Below, one piece after another: positions 8,693-18,015 of a stretch of 64,000 bases of DNA (its first letter is position 1; each line of letters begins with the position of its first letter). The notes beneath the pieces are model-generated. The model worked only from the letters and a program-made list of their open reading frames with translations. It was not told where the DNA came from and searched no databases. Origin of the DNA: JAJTHC01 sp044358835 (GTDB lineage Bacteria > Cyanobacteriota > Vampirovibrionia > Vampirovibrionales > JAJTHC01); the NCBI GenBank assembly GCA_044358835.1, contig JBIKNF010000006.1, forward strand, positions 1 through 64,000, given 5' to 3'. Position numbers and translations under genes: made by a program.

Positions 8693-10555
8693 ATGCAAAC
8701 ACTCATTCAAACCTTTGAACAACAGTGGGCGAAAGTCCTCGTTTACCTGTCGATACTCGGCTTGCTGCTGCACGGCGTTTTCATCTTCGCCTCCCCCACC
8801 CACGCCCAAATCCCCCTCATCGCACTGCTTTGGGTCGGTGCCATCCCACTCACGATAGAAGCCCTCATCAAAATCTTCCAAAAAGACTTCGGTGCCGATC
8901 TGCTCGCCGTTCTCGCCATGCTCAGCAGCCTAGTCATGCACGAATACTTGGCAGGCGGACTCATCGTGCTGATGCTCGCAGGCGGTCAAAGCTTGGAACA
9001 ATACGCCGTCAAAAAGGCGTCTTCCGTGCTAGAAGCCCTCGCCAAGCGGATGCCCAACACCGCCCACCGCCAAGACGCCAACGCCATCGTCGAAGTCCCC
9101 TTAGATGAAATCAAAGTCGGCGATTTTCTAGTGATTTTCCCCCACGAAACCGCCCCCGTCGACGGCATCGTGCGTGAAGGCAACGGCACCATGGATGAAT
9201 CCTACCTCACGGGCGAACCGTACCAAGTTTCCAAAGCACCGGGGTCGTCGATTTTGTCGGGTGCGATTAACGGCAATGCCGTCTTGGTGATTGAAGCCGA
9301 AAAGCCCGTCGCTGACTCTCGTTACGCCACGATTATGCAAGTCATGCAAGACGCCGAAGCCAAGCGTCCGAACCTTCGTCGTTTGGGGGATCAAATCGGT
9401 GCTATTTTCACCCCAATTGCCTTAGCGATTGCCCTACTGGCCTGGGCACTGACGGGTGAAGCCACGCGTTTTTTGTCCGTTTTGATGATCGCCACGCCCT
9501 GCCCATTATTGATTGCGATTCCCATTACCATTATTAGTGCGATTTCACTGGCTGCCAAGCACGGCATTATTATTCGAGATCCCGCCATTCTTGAGCGTTT
9601 ACCAACGTGTCGCACCGCCATTTTCGACAAAACAGGCACGCTCACCTACGGCAAACCCACGCTAACGGAAATTATCCCCACGCCTCCTTTTACTCGCCGA
9701 GAACTCCTGCAAGCGGCTGGCAGTCTGGAGCGTTATTCCAAGCATCCGCTGGCGAATGCCTTGATTGAAGCGGCGACTGAAGAGCATTTGGTCTTGCCTC
9801 AAGCCAGTGAAGTGTCTGAAAAGCCGGGGCAAGGGCTTTATGGCGTGATTAACGGTAGAGGCTGGCATATCACGAGTCGCCAAAAAATTAGCCAGCAGTG
9901 GTCGCAGTTGCTCCCCCAATTGCCTGAAATTACGGTGGGTTTAGAGTGCATTTTGCTTTGCAATAACCAACTGGCTGGCGTGTTTCGCTTGCGGGACGAA
10001 GCTCGTTCCGAAGGCAAGTCATTCATCGGGCATTTGGCACCTGCTCACCAACTGAATAAAGTCATTTTGCTTTCAGGAGACAGATCGTCTGAAGTAGCGT
10101 ATTTAGCGGACGTTCTTGGTATTGAAGACACCTTTGCAGAGCAGTCACCCGAGCAGAAAGTGGAAATTGTGCGTCAAGAAACGGCTTTGGCTCCGACGCT
10201 GTTTATGGGCGACGGCATCAACGATGCCCCTGCTTTGGCGACGGCCACGGTGGGTTTAGCCTTTGGTCAGCAGAATAATGTGACCAGCGAAGCCGCAGGA
10301 GCGGTGATTTTAGAAAACACGCTACACAAGGTGGATGAACTCTTGCATATTAGTTTGTCGCTACGAAGCATTGCCCTTCAAAGTGCGGTCGGTGGAATGG
10401 TGTTAAGTGTGGTGGGGATGGCACTGGCTGCGATGGGGTACATCAATCCTGTGCAGGGGGCGTTGGCTCAAGAAGCGATCGATATTTTAGCGATCGCCAA
10501 TGCCTTGCGTTTGGCGTGGCAACCCAATATCGCGACAGACATGCACAGTCATTAA
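8693..10555 (+). CDS. Heavy-metal P1B-type ATPase with TPCP motif
   Basis: About 620 residues. An ATP-driven metal exporter: actuator motif TGEP, phosphorylation motif FDKTGTLT (Asp312) and GDGINDAPAL. The membrane metal-binding motif is TPCPLL at residues 268-273 rather than the CPC of copper/zinc pumps; TPC motifs are associated with the less-studied P1B-5 class linked to nickel or iron. There is no N-terminal HMA domain and no C-terminal hemerythrin domain; the tail ends DMHSH. ATG 8693 was chosen for CAAGGG upstream and because it starts at the first helix. Metal specificity is not certain. Confidence 0.88.
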   Translation: MQTLIQTFEQQWAKVLVYLSILGLLLHGVFIFASPTHAQIPLIALLWVGAIPLTIEALIKIFQKDFGADLLAVLAMLSSLVMHEYLAGGLIVLMLAGGQSLEQYAVKKASSVLEALAKRMPNTAHRQDANAIVEVPLDEIKVGDFLVIFPHETAPVDGIVREGNGTMDESYLTGEPYQVSKAPGSSILSGAINGNAVLVIEAEKPVADSRYATIMQVMQDAEAKRPNLRRLGDQIGAIFTPIALAIALLAWALTGEATRFLSVLMIATPCPLLIAIPITIISAISLAAKHGIIIRDPAILERLPTCRTAIFDKTGTLTYGKPTLTEIIPTPPFTRRELLQAAGSLERYSKHPLANALIEAATEEHLVLPQASEVSEKPGQGLYGVINGRGWHITSRQKISQQWSQLLPQLPEITVGLECILLCNNQLAGVFRLRDEARSEGKSFIGHLAPAHQLNKVILLSGDRSSEVAYLADVLGIEDTFAEQSPEQKVEIVRQETALAPTLFMGDGINDAPALATATVGLAFGQQNNVTSEAAGAVILENTLHKVDELLHISLSLRSIALQSAVGGMVLSVVGMALAAMGYINPVQGALAQEAIDILAIANALRLAWQPNIATDMHSH

Positions 10556-10573
10556 GCATTAAGGGGGTACACG

Positions 10574-11200
10574 TTGAAAAGTTCTCCTGTCCTTTCAACG
10601 CTTTTTGCACACGAACACTACCGGCTCACCCAAACGACGACCCCTGTCAAATTCGCCCTGCTCAACGAAGCGCAACGCATGACGCTTGAACGTCTTGGTT
10701 CTGAAGAAGCTCGGCATCACGCCTTGTTAGGTGTTCAGTTAAAAAATAGTGTTTCTGGTATTTCATACCCCTCACGGCAGGTGAGCCTTTCTCATAGCGA
10801 AAATGTCGCCGTGATGGCCGTGCATCAGGATTCGTCACAATGCGTTGGCGTGGATATTGAAGCGGTGCATCGGGGGATTCACCCTCGCCTTCGCGCACGG
10901 TTGACGCCGTCTTTTGAAGAAGCCCAGCGTGTTGAAAAACTGCCTTCACTCGGCTTATGGTGCGTGAAAGAAGCCTTGTGGAAAGCGTGGAAACATAATC
11001 ACCAAGGCCTGATTAAGGCCGTGAACATTCGCCACGTTGTTGAACAGTCCCCCCAAACAGAAGCGCCAAAACGTTTGTTATTTGAAGGTCAAGCCCAAGC
11101 CCCGTGTGGCCAGCCGTTGCAATGGCACTTGTATGAAATAGATTCGCTTGGTCCAAAGGCGCAGGCCTTTTATGTAGCGGTGGCCTTTAGCTTGCCATAA
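10574..11200 (+). CDS. 4'-phosphopantetheinyl transferase superfamily protein
   Basis: 208 residues, Sfp-type size. It transfers 4'-phosphopantetheine from CoA to carrier proteins. The magnesium-binding and catalytic signatures are visible: GVDIEAVHRG and WCVKEALWKAWK. The start is TTG with AAGGGGG just upstream, 18 bases after the P-ATPase stop. Since no PKS/NRPS gene is in view, the substrate is probably the fatty-acid acyl carrier protein or a carrier protein elsewhere. Its last 31 bases overlap the convergent transporter gene. Confidence 0.82.
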   Translation: MKSSPVLSTLFAHEHYRLTQTTTPVKFALLNEAQRMTLERLGSEEARHHALLGVQLKNSVSGISYPSRQVSLSHSENVAVMAVHQDSSQCVGVDIEAVHRGIHPRLRARLTPSFEEAQRVEKLPSLGLWCVKEALWKAWKHNHQGLIKAVNIRHVVEQSPQTEAPKRLLFEGQAQAPCGQPLQWHLYEIDSLGPKAQAFYVAVAFSLP

Positions 11201-11901
11201 GGCAGTAAATGGGAACGAATCCAATAATGCAACGCGTATAAAAGCGGGGTAATACCCAGCGCCACGACTAACTTGACTTCATAATTGGAACGGCCAATTA
11301 AGAAAATGTCCTGCGATGAAAGCGTACCCGCAAAGGCAATGCTGGTTACAATAAAGGAGTCAAACCCTTGGGAAATAAGCGTTGAACCCGTGGCCCTTAG
11401 CCCAATGAATCGATTGCCCGTCCATTGTTTGAATAAGGAAAAAATGGTGATGTCCAGAAATTGAGAAAATAAGTACGCCGTTAAAGACGCCACAATCATA
11501 CCCGTAAAGTTGTTGGCCACTTGATGAAACGCCACCGCAGAAATCGGCGAATGGGGGGTAACCTGCAAGGTTTCTAAAAAACGAAACACCCCGTAAAAGC
11601 CTAGAGCCACCGAAAAACCCAGCCAAGTCACTCGTTTGGCGCCTGCGTTGCCGTAAAATTCGTTCAACAAATCCGTGAGCAAAAACGTCACAGGAAAGGT
11701 AATAATCCCCGCTGAAATGAGGCGTTCGCCCAACAACGGCAGATGCAACGGAATCAACACCGCCCCCGTGAGATTGGCCACAATGAGTGAGGTACAAAAC
11801 ACCACGGACATCAAGGTAAACAAGGTGCCTTGTGAATTGACGCCTTCAATTTCAGGCAAAATCCACTGCTTTAAGGTGTGTAACTGGCGTAAGGCATTCA
11901 T
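11170..11901 (-). CDS. yhhQ: Queuosine precursor transporter (YhhQ/DUF165)
   Basis: 243 residues with about six hydrophobic helices. It resembles the VUT/YhhQ family, which in E. coli imports the queuosine precursors preQ0/preQ1. Family-like stretches include FCTSLIVANLTGA, FPVTFLLTDLLNEFYG and QFLDITIFSLFKQ. Together with queD at 41591 it suggests both synthesis and salvage of queuosine precursors. It overlaps the phosphopantetheinyl transferase convergently by 31 bases and is divergent from coaE. Confidence 0.85.
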   Translation of the reverse strand: MNALRQLHTLKQWILPEIEGVNSQGTLFTLMSVVFCTSLIVANLTGAVLIPLHLPLLGERLISAGIITFPVTFLLTDLLNEFYGNAGAKRVTWLGFSVALGFYGVFRFLETLQVTPHSPISAVAFHQVANNFTGMIVASLTAYLFSQFLDITIFSLFKQWTGNRFIGLRATGSTLISQGFDSFIVTSIAFAGTLSSQDIFLIGRSNYEVKLVVALGITPLLYALHYWIRSHLLPYGKLKATAT

Positions 11902-11971
11902 GCGTTTTAAAACAGACTTTAATCAGACTATATATATAAGGTATAATATCATAAAAGGAGCAAATAAAGCT
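11902..11971. promoter_or_regulatory. Divergent promoter region yhhQ/coaE
   Basis: A 70-base AT-rich spacer. On the + strand TATAAT lies at 11942-11947 with the coaE ribosome-binding site AAAAGGAG only a few bases later, implying a very short leader. The opposite strand also offers TATA-like hexamers for yhhQ. No convincing -35 element was found, so exact start sites are unsure. Confidence 0.4.
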
Positions 11972-12565
11972 ATGGTAAAACGCATCGGCATTACAGGCGC
12001 AATAGGGACGGGCAAAAGTACCGTAGGGCGTTTATTGGAAGCCCAAGGCTACCCCGTGATTGATGCCGATGAGGTGGTGCATCAGGCGTTGGCGGAAAAT
12101 ACGGCCGTTCATCACGCCTTGCGCGAGCAGATGGGCAATGAAATTTTTGATCAGCGCACAGGTCAGCCGTCTCGGCCCGCATTGGCGAAGCGAATTTTTC
12201 AACACAACACAGACAAATTGTTTTTAGAACGTCTTCTTCACCCGATTGTGCGTCAAGAAATTGAGCGCTTTTTTACGCAGTATCAAGCCAAAGACTTGGC
12301 GTTTGCCTTGGTGCCCCTTTTATTTGAAAGCGGATTAGAGCCGTTTTATGATGAAGTGTGGTGTGTGGCTTGTTCCCCTGCAATCCAAGTAAGTCGATTA
12401 AAAGTTAATCGCGGTATGACGGATGAGCAAATCCAAGCACGACTGAGCAATCAGTGGGCGTTGGACGAAAAAACCAAGCGTTCTGATCGCGTGTTGTGGA
12501 ACGACGGTTCACTTCAAGCCCTACAAACTCAGGTAGAACAAGCCCTTTCGAACACTATAAAATAA
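11972..12565 (+). CDS. coaE: Dephospho-CoA kinase
   Basis: About 197 residues, normal for CoaE, which phosphorylates dephospho-CoA in the last step of CoA synthesis. The P-loop GITGAIGTGKST is at the N-terminus, followed by DADEVVHQAL and LLFESGLEPFYDEV, typical of the family. The ATG at 11972 is preceded by AAAAGGAG (11953-11960); longer in-frame extension to the left runs into the divergent yhhQ gene and is not coding. A phosphopantetheinyl transferase, which uses CoA, is nearby. Confidence 0.93.
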   Translation: MVKRIGITGAIGTGKSTVGRLLEAQGYPVIDADEVVHQALAENTAVHHALREQMGNEIFDQRTGQPSRPALAKRIFQHNTDKLFLERLLHPIVRQEIERFFTQYQAKDLAFALVPLLFESGLEPFYDEVWCVACSPAIQVSRLKVNRGMTDEQIQARLSNQWALDEKTKRSDRVLWNDGSLQALQTQVEQALSNTIK

Positions 12566-12586
12566 AAGTCGTGGTTCTAGCGAATC

Positions 12587-13540
12587 CTAGGGGCACATCG
12601 CATCACAGGCCGTCCACAAATCCTTAAACAGCGGAGACGACAAATAACGTTCCCCATTGGAACACTGAATGGTGACAATCAGTTGGCCGTTTGATTCAGG
12701 ACGCTTGGCCACTTCAAGGGCGGCCCACACATTGGCCCCAGAAGAAATGCCCGACATCATGCCTTCTTTTAAGGCCAAGTCTTTCGCCACCGTCATGGCG
12801 GTTTCAGAAGAAACGGGGATGATTTCATCAATGAGGTGGGGGTCTAAAATACTGGGGACAAAACCTGCCCCGATGCCTTGAATCAGATGAGGGCCAGCAA
12901 CTTGCCCACTTAAAACGGCACTTTCAGCCGGTTCAACCGCAATGATTTTAATGTGAGGGTTTTGTTCCTTCAAAAAACGCCCAACCCCTGTAATGGTCCC
13001 CCCTGTGCCCACCCCCGCAATAAAGACATCCACCTTGCCTTGGGTGCTTTGCCAAATTTCAGGGGCGGTGGTTTTATAATGAATTTCTGAATTGGCGGGG
13101 TTGCCGAATTGATCCAACAAATAGGCATTGGGGGTAGATTCAACAAGGGTTTGGGCATATTCACAGGCGCCCTTCATGCCCAGTGCAGCAGGGGTGAGTT
13201 GGACATCCGCACCATAGGCTTTTAAAATCACCCGACGTTCCATGGAACAATTTTCAGGCATCACAATAATAAGCCGATACCCTTTAACCGCAGCTACCAT
13301 GGCCAGGGCAATGCCGCTATTGCCACTGGTGGGTTCAACCAACACACTGTGGCTGGGGTGAATCAGGCCTTTGGCTTCGGCATCTTCAATTAGGTACAGG
13401 CCGACACGGTCCTTAATACTGCCCCCTGGGAGTCGGGATTCTTGTTTGACGGCGATTTGAGCGTGCAGGCCTTGGCTCAGCGCGTTGAGCAAGACCAAGG
13501 GGGTATCTTTAATGGTTTGGGTAATACAGTCCACCAACAT
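12587..13540 (-). CDS. cysK: Cysteine synthase
   Basis: 317 residues of the fold-type II PLP enzymes that make cysteine from O-acetylserine and sulfide. PLP lysine lies in LPGGSIKDRVGLYL; the asparagine loop is TSGNSGIALA; the glycine-rich phosphate loop is GVGTGGTITGVGRFL. It ends with CNGERYLSSPLF, as in O-acetylserine sulfhydrylases. It is alone, convergent with coaE, with 21 bases between stops. A cysM-type role cannot be excluded. Confidence 0.9.
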   Translation of the reverse strand: MLVDCITQTIKDTPLVLLNALSQGLHAQIAVKQESRLPGGSIKDRVGLYLIEDAEAKGLIHPSHSVLVEPTSGNSGIALAMVAAVKGYRLIIVMPENCSMERRVILKAYGADVQLTPAALGMKGACEYAQTLVESTPNAYLLDQFGNPANSEIHYKTTAPEIWQSTQGKVDVFIAGVGTGGTITGVGRFLKEQNPHIKIIAVEPAESAVLSGQVAGPHLIQGIGAGFVPSILDPHLIDEIIPVSSETAMTVAKDLALKEGMMSGISSGANVWAALEVAKRPESNGQLIVTIQCSNGERYLSSPLFKDLWTACDAMCP

Positions 13541-13611
13541 GCTGGGGTGTGTTCCTTTTAATTAAGAACTAGAGACTTTATAGTATAGCAAAAAAGTCTT
13601 GGAATCTCTCT

Positions 13612-13653
13612 AAAAAAAAGAAAAACCGCTGGTTTTCTTAAAACACCCAGCGG
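13612..13653 (-). terminator. Rho-independent terminator of murF-mraY-aminotransferase
   Basis: Read leftward, CCGCTGG (complement of 13647-13653) pairs with CCAGCGG (complement of 13626-13632), followed by a T-rich tail from the A-run at 13612-13625. It lies about 190 bases past the aminotransferase stop codon and suits that operon. The rest of 13541-13842 contains no gene that I can see. Confidence 0.8.
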
Positions 13654-13842
13654 CAAACCCAATTTGACCAGAATAAAAGTAAAAAGCGTCAGACTCCTGT
13701 ACAGCGGAGCAACTGGCTTTGTAAATCTATCTTAATAAAATAAAAACAGGCAGAAATAATGCCCAATCGTTACAATGTGCAATGTTTGTTTTAAAAACAC
13801 TATAGAAGCTTCTGCAAAAGGGCGCTTTCTATAAAACACGAC

Positions 13843-15015
13843 CTAACTTAGGCGACGAATGGCCTCTTCTAAGGTGGCAATTTCTTTAGCAAAACAAATT
13901 CGCACAAAACCACTTCGAGGCGCTTGAACAAACGTACACCCCGGCACAACGGAAATCCCAGCCGTGTGAATCAGTTCTTTGGCCCAGCGCCATTCATCGT
14001 CCACCCCGAGCGTTTTTTTCAAATCAAGCCAAATATAATAGGCCCCTTCTGGCAAATAGGCTTGCGCCTGTTCAGCAGAAATGCCGAATGCCTGTACGAC
14101 TTGCAAGGCCACACGACGTTTTTCGGCATAGGTGGCTTGAACTTCCGCTTGTAAGGTGGGGGTATATGCGTTCAAGGCTTCAGCGGCCACCAATTGAAAG
14201 AAGGTGTTGGTGCCTGCGGTGCTTAAGTCATGTAAGCTTCTAAAGGCGTGTGTGAATTCAGCAGGGCCCACCGCCCAACCGACTCGCCAACCTGTTGCGC
14301 TAATGAGTTTTGAACACGAACCTAGCGTCACGGTTCGTTCCGCCATGCCTGCCACGCGAGCCAACGGCGTAAAGGTGCGCCCGTCGTACAGGAGCTGATC
14401 GTACACTTCATCCGTCAAACACCACAAATTGTGTTGAATCGCTACATCCGCAAGGGCATGCAGTTCGGCGTCCGTCAACACCCGCCCCGTTGGATTGTTC
14501 GGATTGTTTATCAAGATCGCCTTGGTGTTTGGGGTAATAAAAGCGTCTAAAACTTCCGCTTCAATGCGAAAATCAGGCGCTTTTAAGGGGTAAAAAACGG
14601 GAATCGCCCCTAAGCTTTTGACTAAATCATGATACGGTTCATAAAAGGGTTCAAAAATAAGGACTTCATCTCCCGCGTTGACGAACGCTTTTAGGGCCAA
14701 ATACAAGGCTTCTGTGGCGCCACAGGTAATGGTGACTTCACGTTCAGCGTCGTAATGTAGACCATAAAAACGCTGGTAATACGCCGCCACCGCTTCACGC
14801 GTTTGACGGGCGCCCCAAGTGTTACGCAGCTGGTGAAGATCCTTGCCTTGTGCTAAGACGTCTTCATAAGCGGCTAACACCCAAGGGGGGGGATCGTAAT
14901 CAGGCAAGCCTTCGGCCAAATTAAGCGCCTGTTTTTCCACCGCCAAACGAGACATTTCACAGATTAACGATTCCTGCACCCCTTGCGTGATGCGAGACAA
15001 TGGAGGAATCCACAT
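13843..15015 (-). CDS. PLP-dependent aminotransferase, class I/II
   Basis: 390 residues, fold-type I. It shows TCGATEALYLAL, the substrate/PLP motif NNPNNPTGRV, DEVYDQLLYDG, and the PLP lysine in GSCSKLISATGWRVGW. It resembles methionine- or kynurenine-type aminotransferases, which are close to aspartate aminotransferase, but the substrate cannot be fixed from sequence. It overlaps mraY by one base, so it is the last gene of a murF-mraY operon. A C8 run (plus-strand G8 at 14885-14892) is kept in frame as Pro codons near the N-terminus. Confidence 0.88.
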   Translation of the reverse strand: MWIPPLSRITQGVQESLICEMSRLAVEKQALNLAEGLPDYDPPPWVLAAYEDVLAQGKDLHQLRNTWGARQTREAVAAYYQRFYGLHYDAEREVTITCGATEALYLALKAFVNAGDEVLIFEPFYEPYHDLVKSLGAIPVFYPLKAPDFRIEAEVLDAFITPNTKAILINNPNNPTGRVLTDAELHALADVAIQHNLWCLTDEVYDQLLYDGRTFTPLARVAGMAERTVTLGSCSKLISATGWRVGWAVGPAEFTHAFRSLHDLSTAGTNTFFQLVAAEALNAYTPTLQAEVQATYAEKRRVALQVVQAFGISAEQAQAYLPEGAYYIWLDLKKTLGVDDEWRWAKELIHTAGISVVPGCTFVQAPRSGFVRICFAKEIATLEEAIRRLS

Positions 15016-16088
15016 TAGTGAAAGACCCCGTTAAATCGCTGTAAATACAAGGCCAACATGCACAATAGGCCATGAAACAAAACAAACGCGTTCACCACGT
15101 GAGTTTCATGCCAACCACAGAGTTCAAAATGGTGATGAAAGGGGGCCATTTTAAAGAAGCGTTTTTTCCATAGCTGAAAGCCCACAATTTGAATCAGCAC
15201 ACTGAGTGCTTCAAGCGTGAAAATGCCCGCTGTCAGTAGTAACCACGCATCTTGATGGGTCATTAGGCCCACTGTGGCGATCAATCCGCCTAGTGCCAGG
15301 CTCCCAGAATCTCCCATAAACACGCGGGCGGGAAATTTGTTGTACACCATAAAAGCAATTAAACAAGGAAGAATTAACACACACAATAATAAAGTGGGAA
15401 AATAGCTTTGCCCTTGTGCTTGGGTGATTAAAAGCAAGGCAAAGGCATAAAAGGTAAGAGCCGTGGTGCTTGCCGCTAAGCTGTCAAGGCCATCCGTTAA
15501 GTTGACGGCGTTAGACAAGGCCGTAACAGCAAAGGTGGCGTACAATACATATTGCCACGCTTCTAAACGAAGCACGTGATGAAACACATGCACGTGGGTG
15601 TCGCCCACCACAAACACCATAATCAGCCCCAAAATGATGCCAATCCCCGCTTGTACAACGAGTTTGGTTCTGGCACCAAGGCCTTTGTTGTGTTGTTTAA
15701 GCACTTTAGCAAGGTCGTCCCACATGCCTAGGCCCATAAGGCTCAAGCATATGACGAGTGGGGTGTAAAAATAGGGCGACGGTAAAATATGTTCGGCTTG
15801 TTTGACAGATTGCATGACCCCCGCCATGATTAAGGACACCAGAACCCACAAGGTAATTAAGAAAATGCCTCCGCCTGTTGGAGTGCCTTGTTTAGACTGG
15901 TGCGAATCGGGGCCTTCTTCACGAATAAATTGTTGCACACGCAGTGATTTAAGGAAGTTAATGAAGAACGGAAAGCCAATTAAGCCTAGGCCAAAGGCAA
16001 TCAGCACAGCGGGTAAAATGAAAATGAGTTGCGTTTTAATTAAATGAACCAAGTGGGCTTGGTGAATCAGTTCTATAAAAGTATTCAT
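15015..16088 (-). CDS. mraY: Phospho-N-acetylmuramoyl-pentapeptide transferase
   Basis: 357 residues with about ten membrane helices. MraY makes lipid I from UDP-MurNAc-pentapeptide and undecaprenyl phosphate. Family motifs are present: SKQGTPTGGGIF, DDLAKVLKQHNKGL, NAVNLTDGLDSLA, FMGDSGSLALGG and MAPFHHHFELCGW. It overlaps murF upstream by 4 bases and the aminotransferase downstream by one, indicating a tightly coupled operon. Unlike the usual mra cluster, rsmH lies far away at 53924. Confidence 0.97.
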   Translation of the reverse strand: MNTFIELIHQAHLVHLIKTQLIFILPAVLIAFGLGLIGFPFFINFLKSLRVQQFIREEGPDSHQSKQGTPTGGGIFLITLWVLVSLIMAGVMQSVKQAEHILPSPYFYTPLVICLSLMGLGMWDDLAKVLKQHNKGLGARTKLVVQAGIGIILGLIMVFVVGDTHVHVFHHVLRLEAWQYVLYATFAVTALSNAVNLTDGLDSLAASTTALTFYAFALLLITQAQGQSYFPTLLLCVLILPCLIAFMVYNKFPARVFMGDSGSLALGGLIATVGLMTHQDAWLLLTAGIFTLEALSVLIQIVGFQLWKKRFFKMAPFHHHFELCGWHETHVVNAFVLFHGLLCMLALYLQRFNGVFH

Positions 16089-17518
16089 AAAGCGAAATGC
16101 CCCAATTCAGATGCGGTGTATGGATATGATGCTAAGTAGGGGATCACCCGTTCAAGGGCATGAAAACGACTGCCTTTTAAGAAGTAGGCGATGGGCGTTT
16201 TGTGGCCTAAGGTATTGATACAGTCGACTTTAAAGGACTCAAGAGCATGTAAAAAGTCTTCTGTTGTGGGGTAAATTACCGTGTTTTCGTTCAAGGCAAG
16301 GCCCTGCCATTCTTGGCCGACAAGCACCACGCCTTGCACGCCTTGTGCAGTAGCGGCGTCTTTATACACGTCTGCATGATAGGTCAAAGACGCTTGGCCC
16401 AATTCTTTCATACTCCCTAGAATCAGGATGCGCGCGGGGTGATCTTCTAGTGAAGTAGCGAAAAACGCGTTTAAGCTGGCGTTCATACTAGCGGGGTTGG
16501 CGTTATAGGCGTCGTTAATTAGGGTATTGCTGTTGGGGAGTTGAAGGCGTTCAAAGCGTCCGCTTTGAGAGGTAAAGGATGCCAAAGCATCGGCGACGGC
16601 TTGGGTGGAAAGGCCTAGCACTTTGGCGATTTTAATCACCCCCAAGAGGTTCGACACCTGATGTTTCCCCGGTAATGGGGAATGAAACGCCACCCCTTCA
16701 ACGCTAAAGCGAAAGGTGCCATCGGGCAACGCGACCATATGTTCAGCGTCTTTCATGTCATAACGCCAGTGGGTCAAATGGGCCAAGGAAAGTTCAGCCA
16801 GTCGGGCTTCAAGGTAGGGGTCGTTTCCGTTTGAAACCAGCGTGCTTTTCAAGCCTTCAACCAATTCGCACTTGGCCATGGCCGTATTTTCTAGCGTGCC
16901 AAGCAATTCAATGTGGGCAGGCCCAATGTTAATCAGTAACCCAATATCGGGTTCGGCCATCAGGCTCAAGCGTCTAATTTCGCCCAAGCCACGCATGCCC
17001 ATTTCAACAATCGCGATTTCGGTGTCTTCTTCAAGGGCCAAAAGCGTTTGAGCCACACCAATATCGTTATTATAATTCCCCAGTGTGGCTTGTGTGGGGC
17101 GACTTTGCTTAAAAACGTGAAAGAGGTATTCTTTTAAAGTGCTTTTGCCTGAACTACCTGTTAAGCCAATCACCGTGGCCAAAGAGCGTCTGCGGTGAAA
17201 GCGAGCCAGTGCTTGAAGGGCCTCTAGGGTGTCTTTCACCAACAGGAAGGTGAGATTTTCTAAGGCATTTAGTTGACTGAAATGGCTGTTGTAATACCGT
17301 TCTTCACAAAAAGCCACGCACACGCCTGTTTCCCCTAGCGATCCCAAATAATCATGACCATCAAAACGTTCGCCCACCAACGGTAAAAAAAGGTCGTGCG
17401 CCTTTAGGTGACGAGAATCCGTGCCAATGGAAAAGCGGCGATCTGGCGCGGGGGGGGGCTGAAGCACACGGGCTTGAGTGGCTTGCACCAATTCAGCGAA
17501 GCTAAAGGTCGCTGTCAT
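16085..17518 (-). CDS. murF: UDP-MurNAc-tripeptide--D-alanyl-D-alanine ligase
   Basis: 477 residues. MurF adds D-Ala-D-Ala to the peptidoglycan precursor. The ATP-binding loop GLTGSSGKSTLKE, the central NDIGVAQTLL region, the INIGPAHIELLG stretch and NDAYNANPASM are all typical. It is upstream of mraY (4-base overlap). The N-terminal part contains a perfect C9 tract (plus-strand G9 at 17450-17458) read in frame as three Pro codons, a site prone to slippage in an essential gene. The Xre-type regulator ends 14 bases upstream. Confidence 0.96.
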   Translation of the reverse strand: MTATFSFAELVQATQARVLQPPPAPDRRFSIGTDSRHLKAHDLFLPLVGERFDGHDYLGSLGETGVCVAFCEERYYNSHFSQLNALENLTFLLVKDTLEALQALARFHRRRSLATVIGLTGSSGKSTLKEYLFHVFKQSRPTQATLGNYNNDIGVAQTLLALEEDTEIAIVEMGMRGLGEIRRLSLMAEPDIGLLINIGPAHIELLGTLENTAMAKCELVEGLKSTLVSNGNDPYLEARLAELSLAHLTHWRYDMKDAEHMVALPDGTFRFSVEGVAFHSPLPGKHQVSNLLGVIKIAKVLGLSTQAVADALASFTSQSGRFERLQLPNSNTLINDAYNANPASMNASLNAFFATSLEDHPARILILGSMKELGQASLTYHADVYKDAATAQGVQGVVLVGQEWQGLALNENTVIYPTTEDFLHALESFKVDCINTLGHKTPIAYFLKGSRFHALERVIPYLASYPYTASELGHFAL

Positions 17519-17532
17519 AGGATTGTTTCCCC

Positions 17533-17748
17533 CTAAAATAGCTTCTGCTGAACGGGTTCAGCTTCAAATAAATCCCCGACGGCACAATCTAAAACATCAC
17601 ACAATCTGTCCATATTTTCGTAGTTCGGTTGGGTACGACCGCTGGCCCATGAATAAATGGTTTGTTGAGGCAATCCCATTTCTTTGGCCAATTTATAAAG
17701 GCTCCAGGCTTTGCGTTCGCGAGCGACCTCTTTAAGCTTAATTTTCAT
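17533..17748 (-). CDS. Small Xre-family helix-turn-helix regulator
   Basis: About 71 residues, essentially one Xre/Cro-type HTH domain: LYKLAKEMGLPQQTIYSWASG followed by NYENMDRLCDVLDCAVGDLF. I start it at the ATG at 17748 (MKIKLKEVARERK), where the domain begins; a longer reading to 17928 adds only unconserved sequence. It ends 14 bases before murF and is likely in the same transcript. No effector domain, so the control signal is unknown. It might regulate its own operon. Confidence 0.78.
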   Translation of the reverse strand: MKIKLKEVARERKAWSLYKLAKEMGLPQQTIYSWASGRTQPNYENMDRLCDVLDCAVGDLFEAEPVQQKLF

Positions 17749-18015
17749 AGGGAACCCTCTAAATACTTCAAATGCTTGTTGAGTCAACATACTAAACAGT
17801 ATACGGCCTATACAAAAAAGCATCAAGTCTTTTTTAGTGAAAGGTGAGGAGTTCATTGTACTTCCCCTATTTGAATGAACTTGCCCCAAAGCACTAAACC
17901 AAAAAAAGGAGATGTCTTCATGACGCACACGACTGTTCTAAAGTAAGTCACTATAATTAGACTGTATATCCCTATCTTTCAAACACTATACGTTCCAACT
18001 TGTTGAGGTATCCTG

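Noticed and set aside
11675..11971. N-terminal extension of coaE
   Set aside because: It would run through the divergent yhhQ gene; the P-loop normally starts within ten residues of the N-terminus, as with the ATG at 11972.
17749..17928. N-terminal extension of the Xre regulator
   Set aside because: The extra 60 residues are unlike HTH proteins, and a good start lies at 17748 at the domain boundary.
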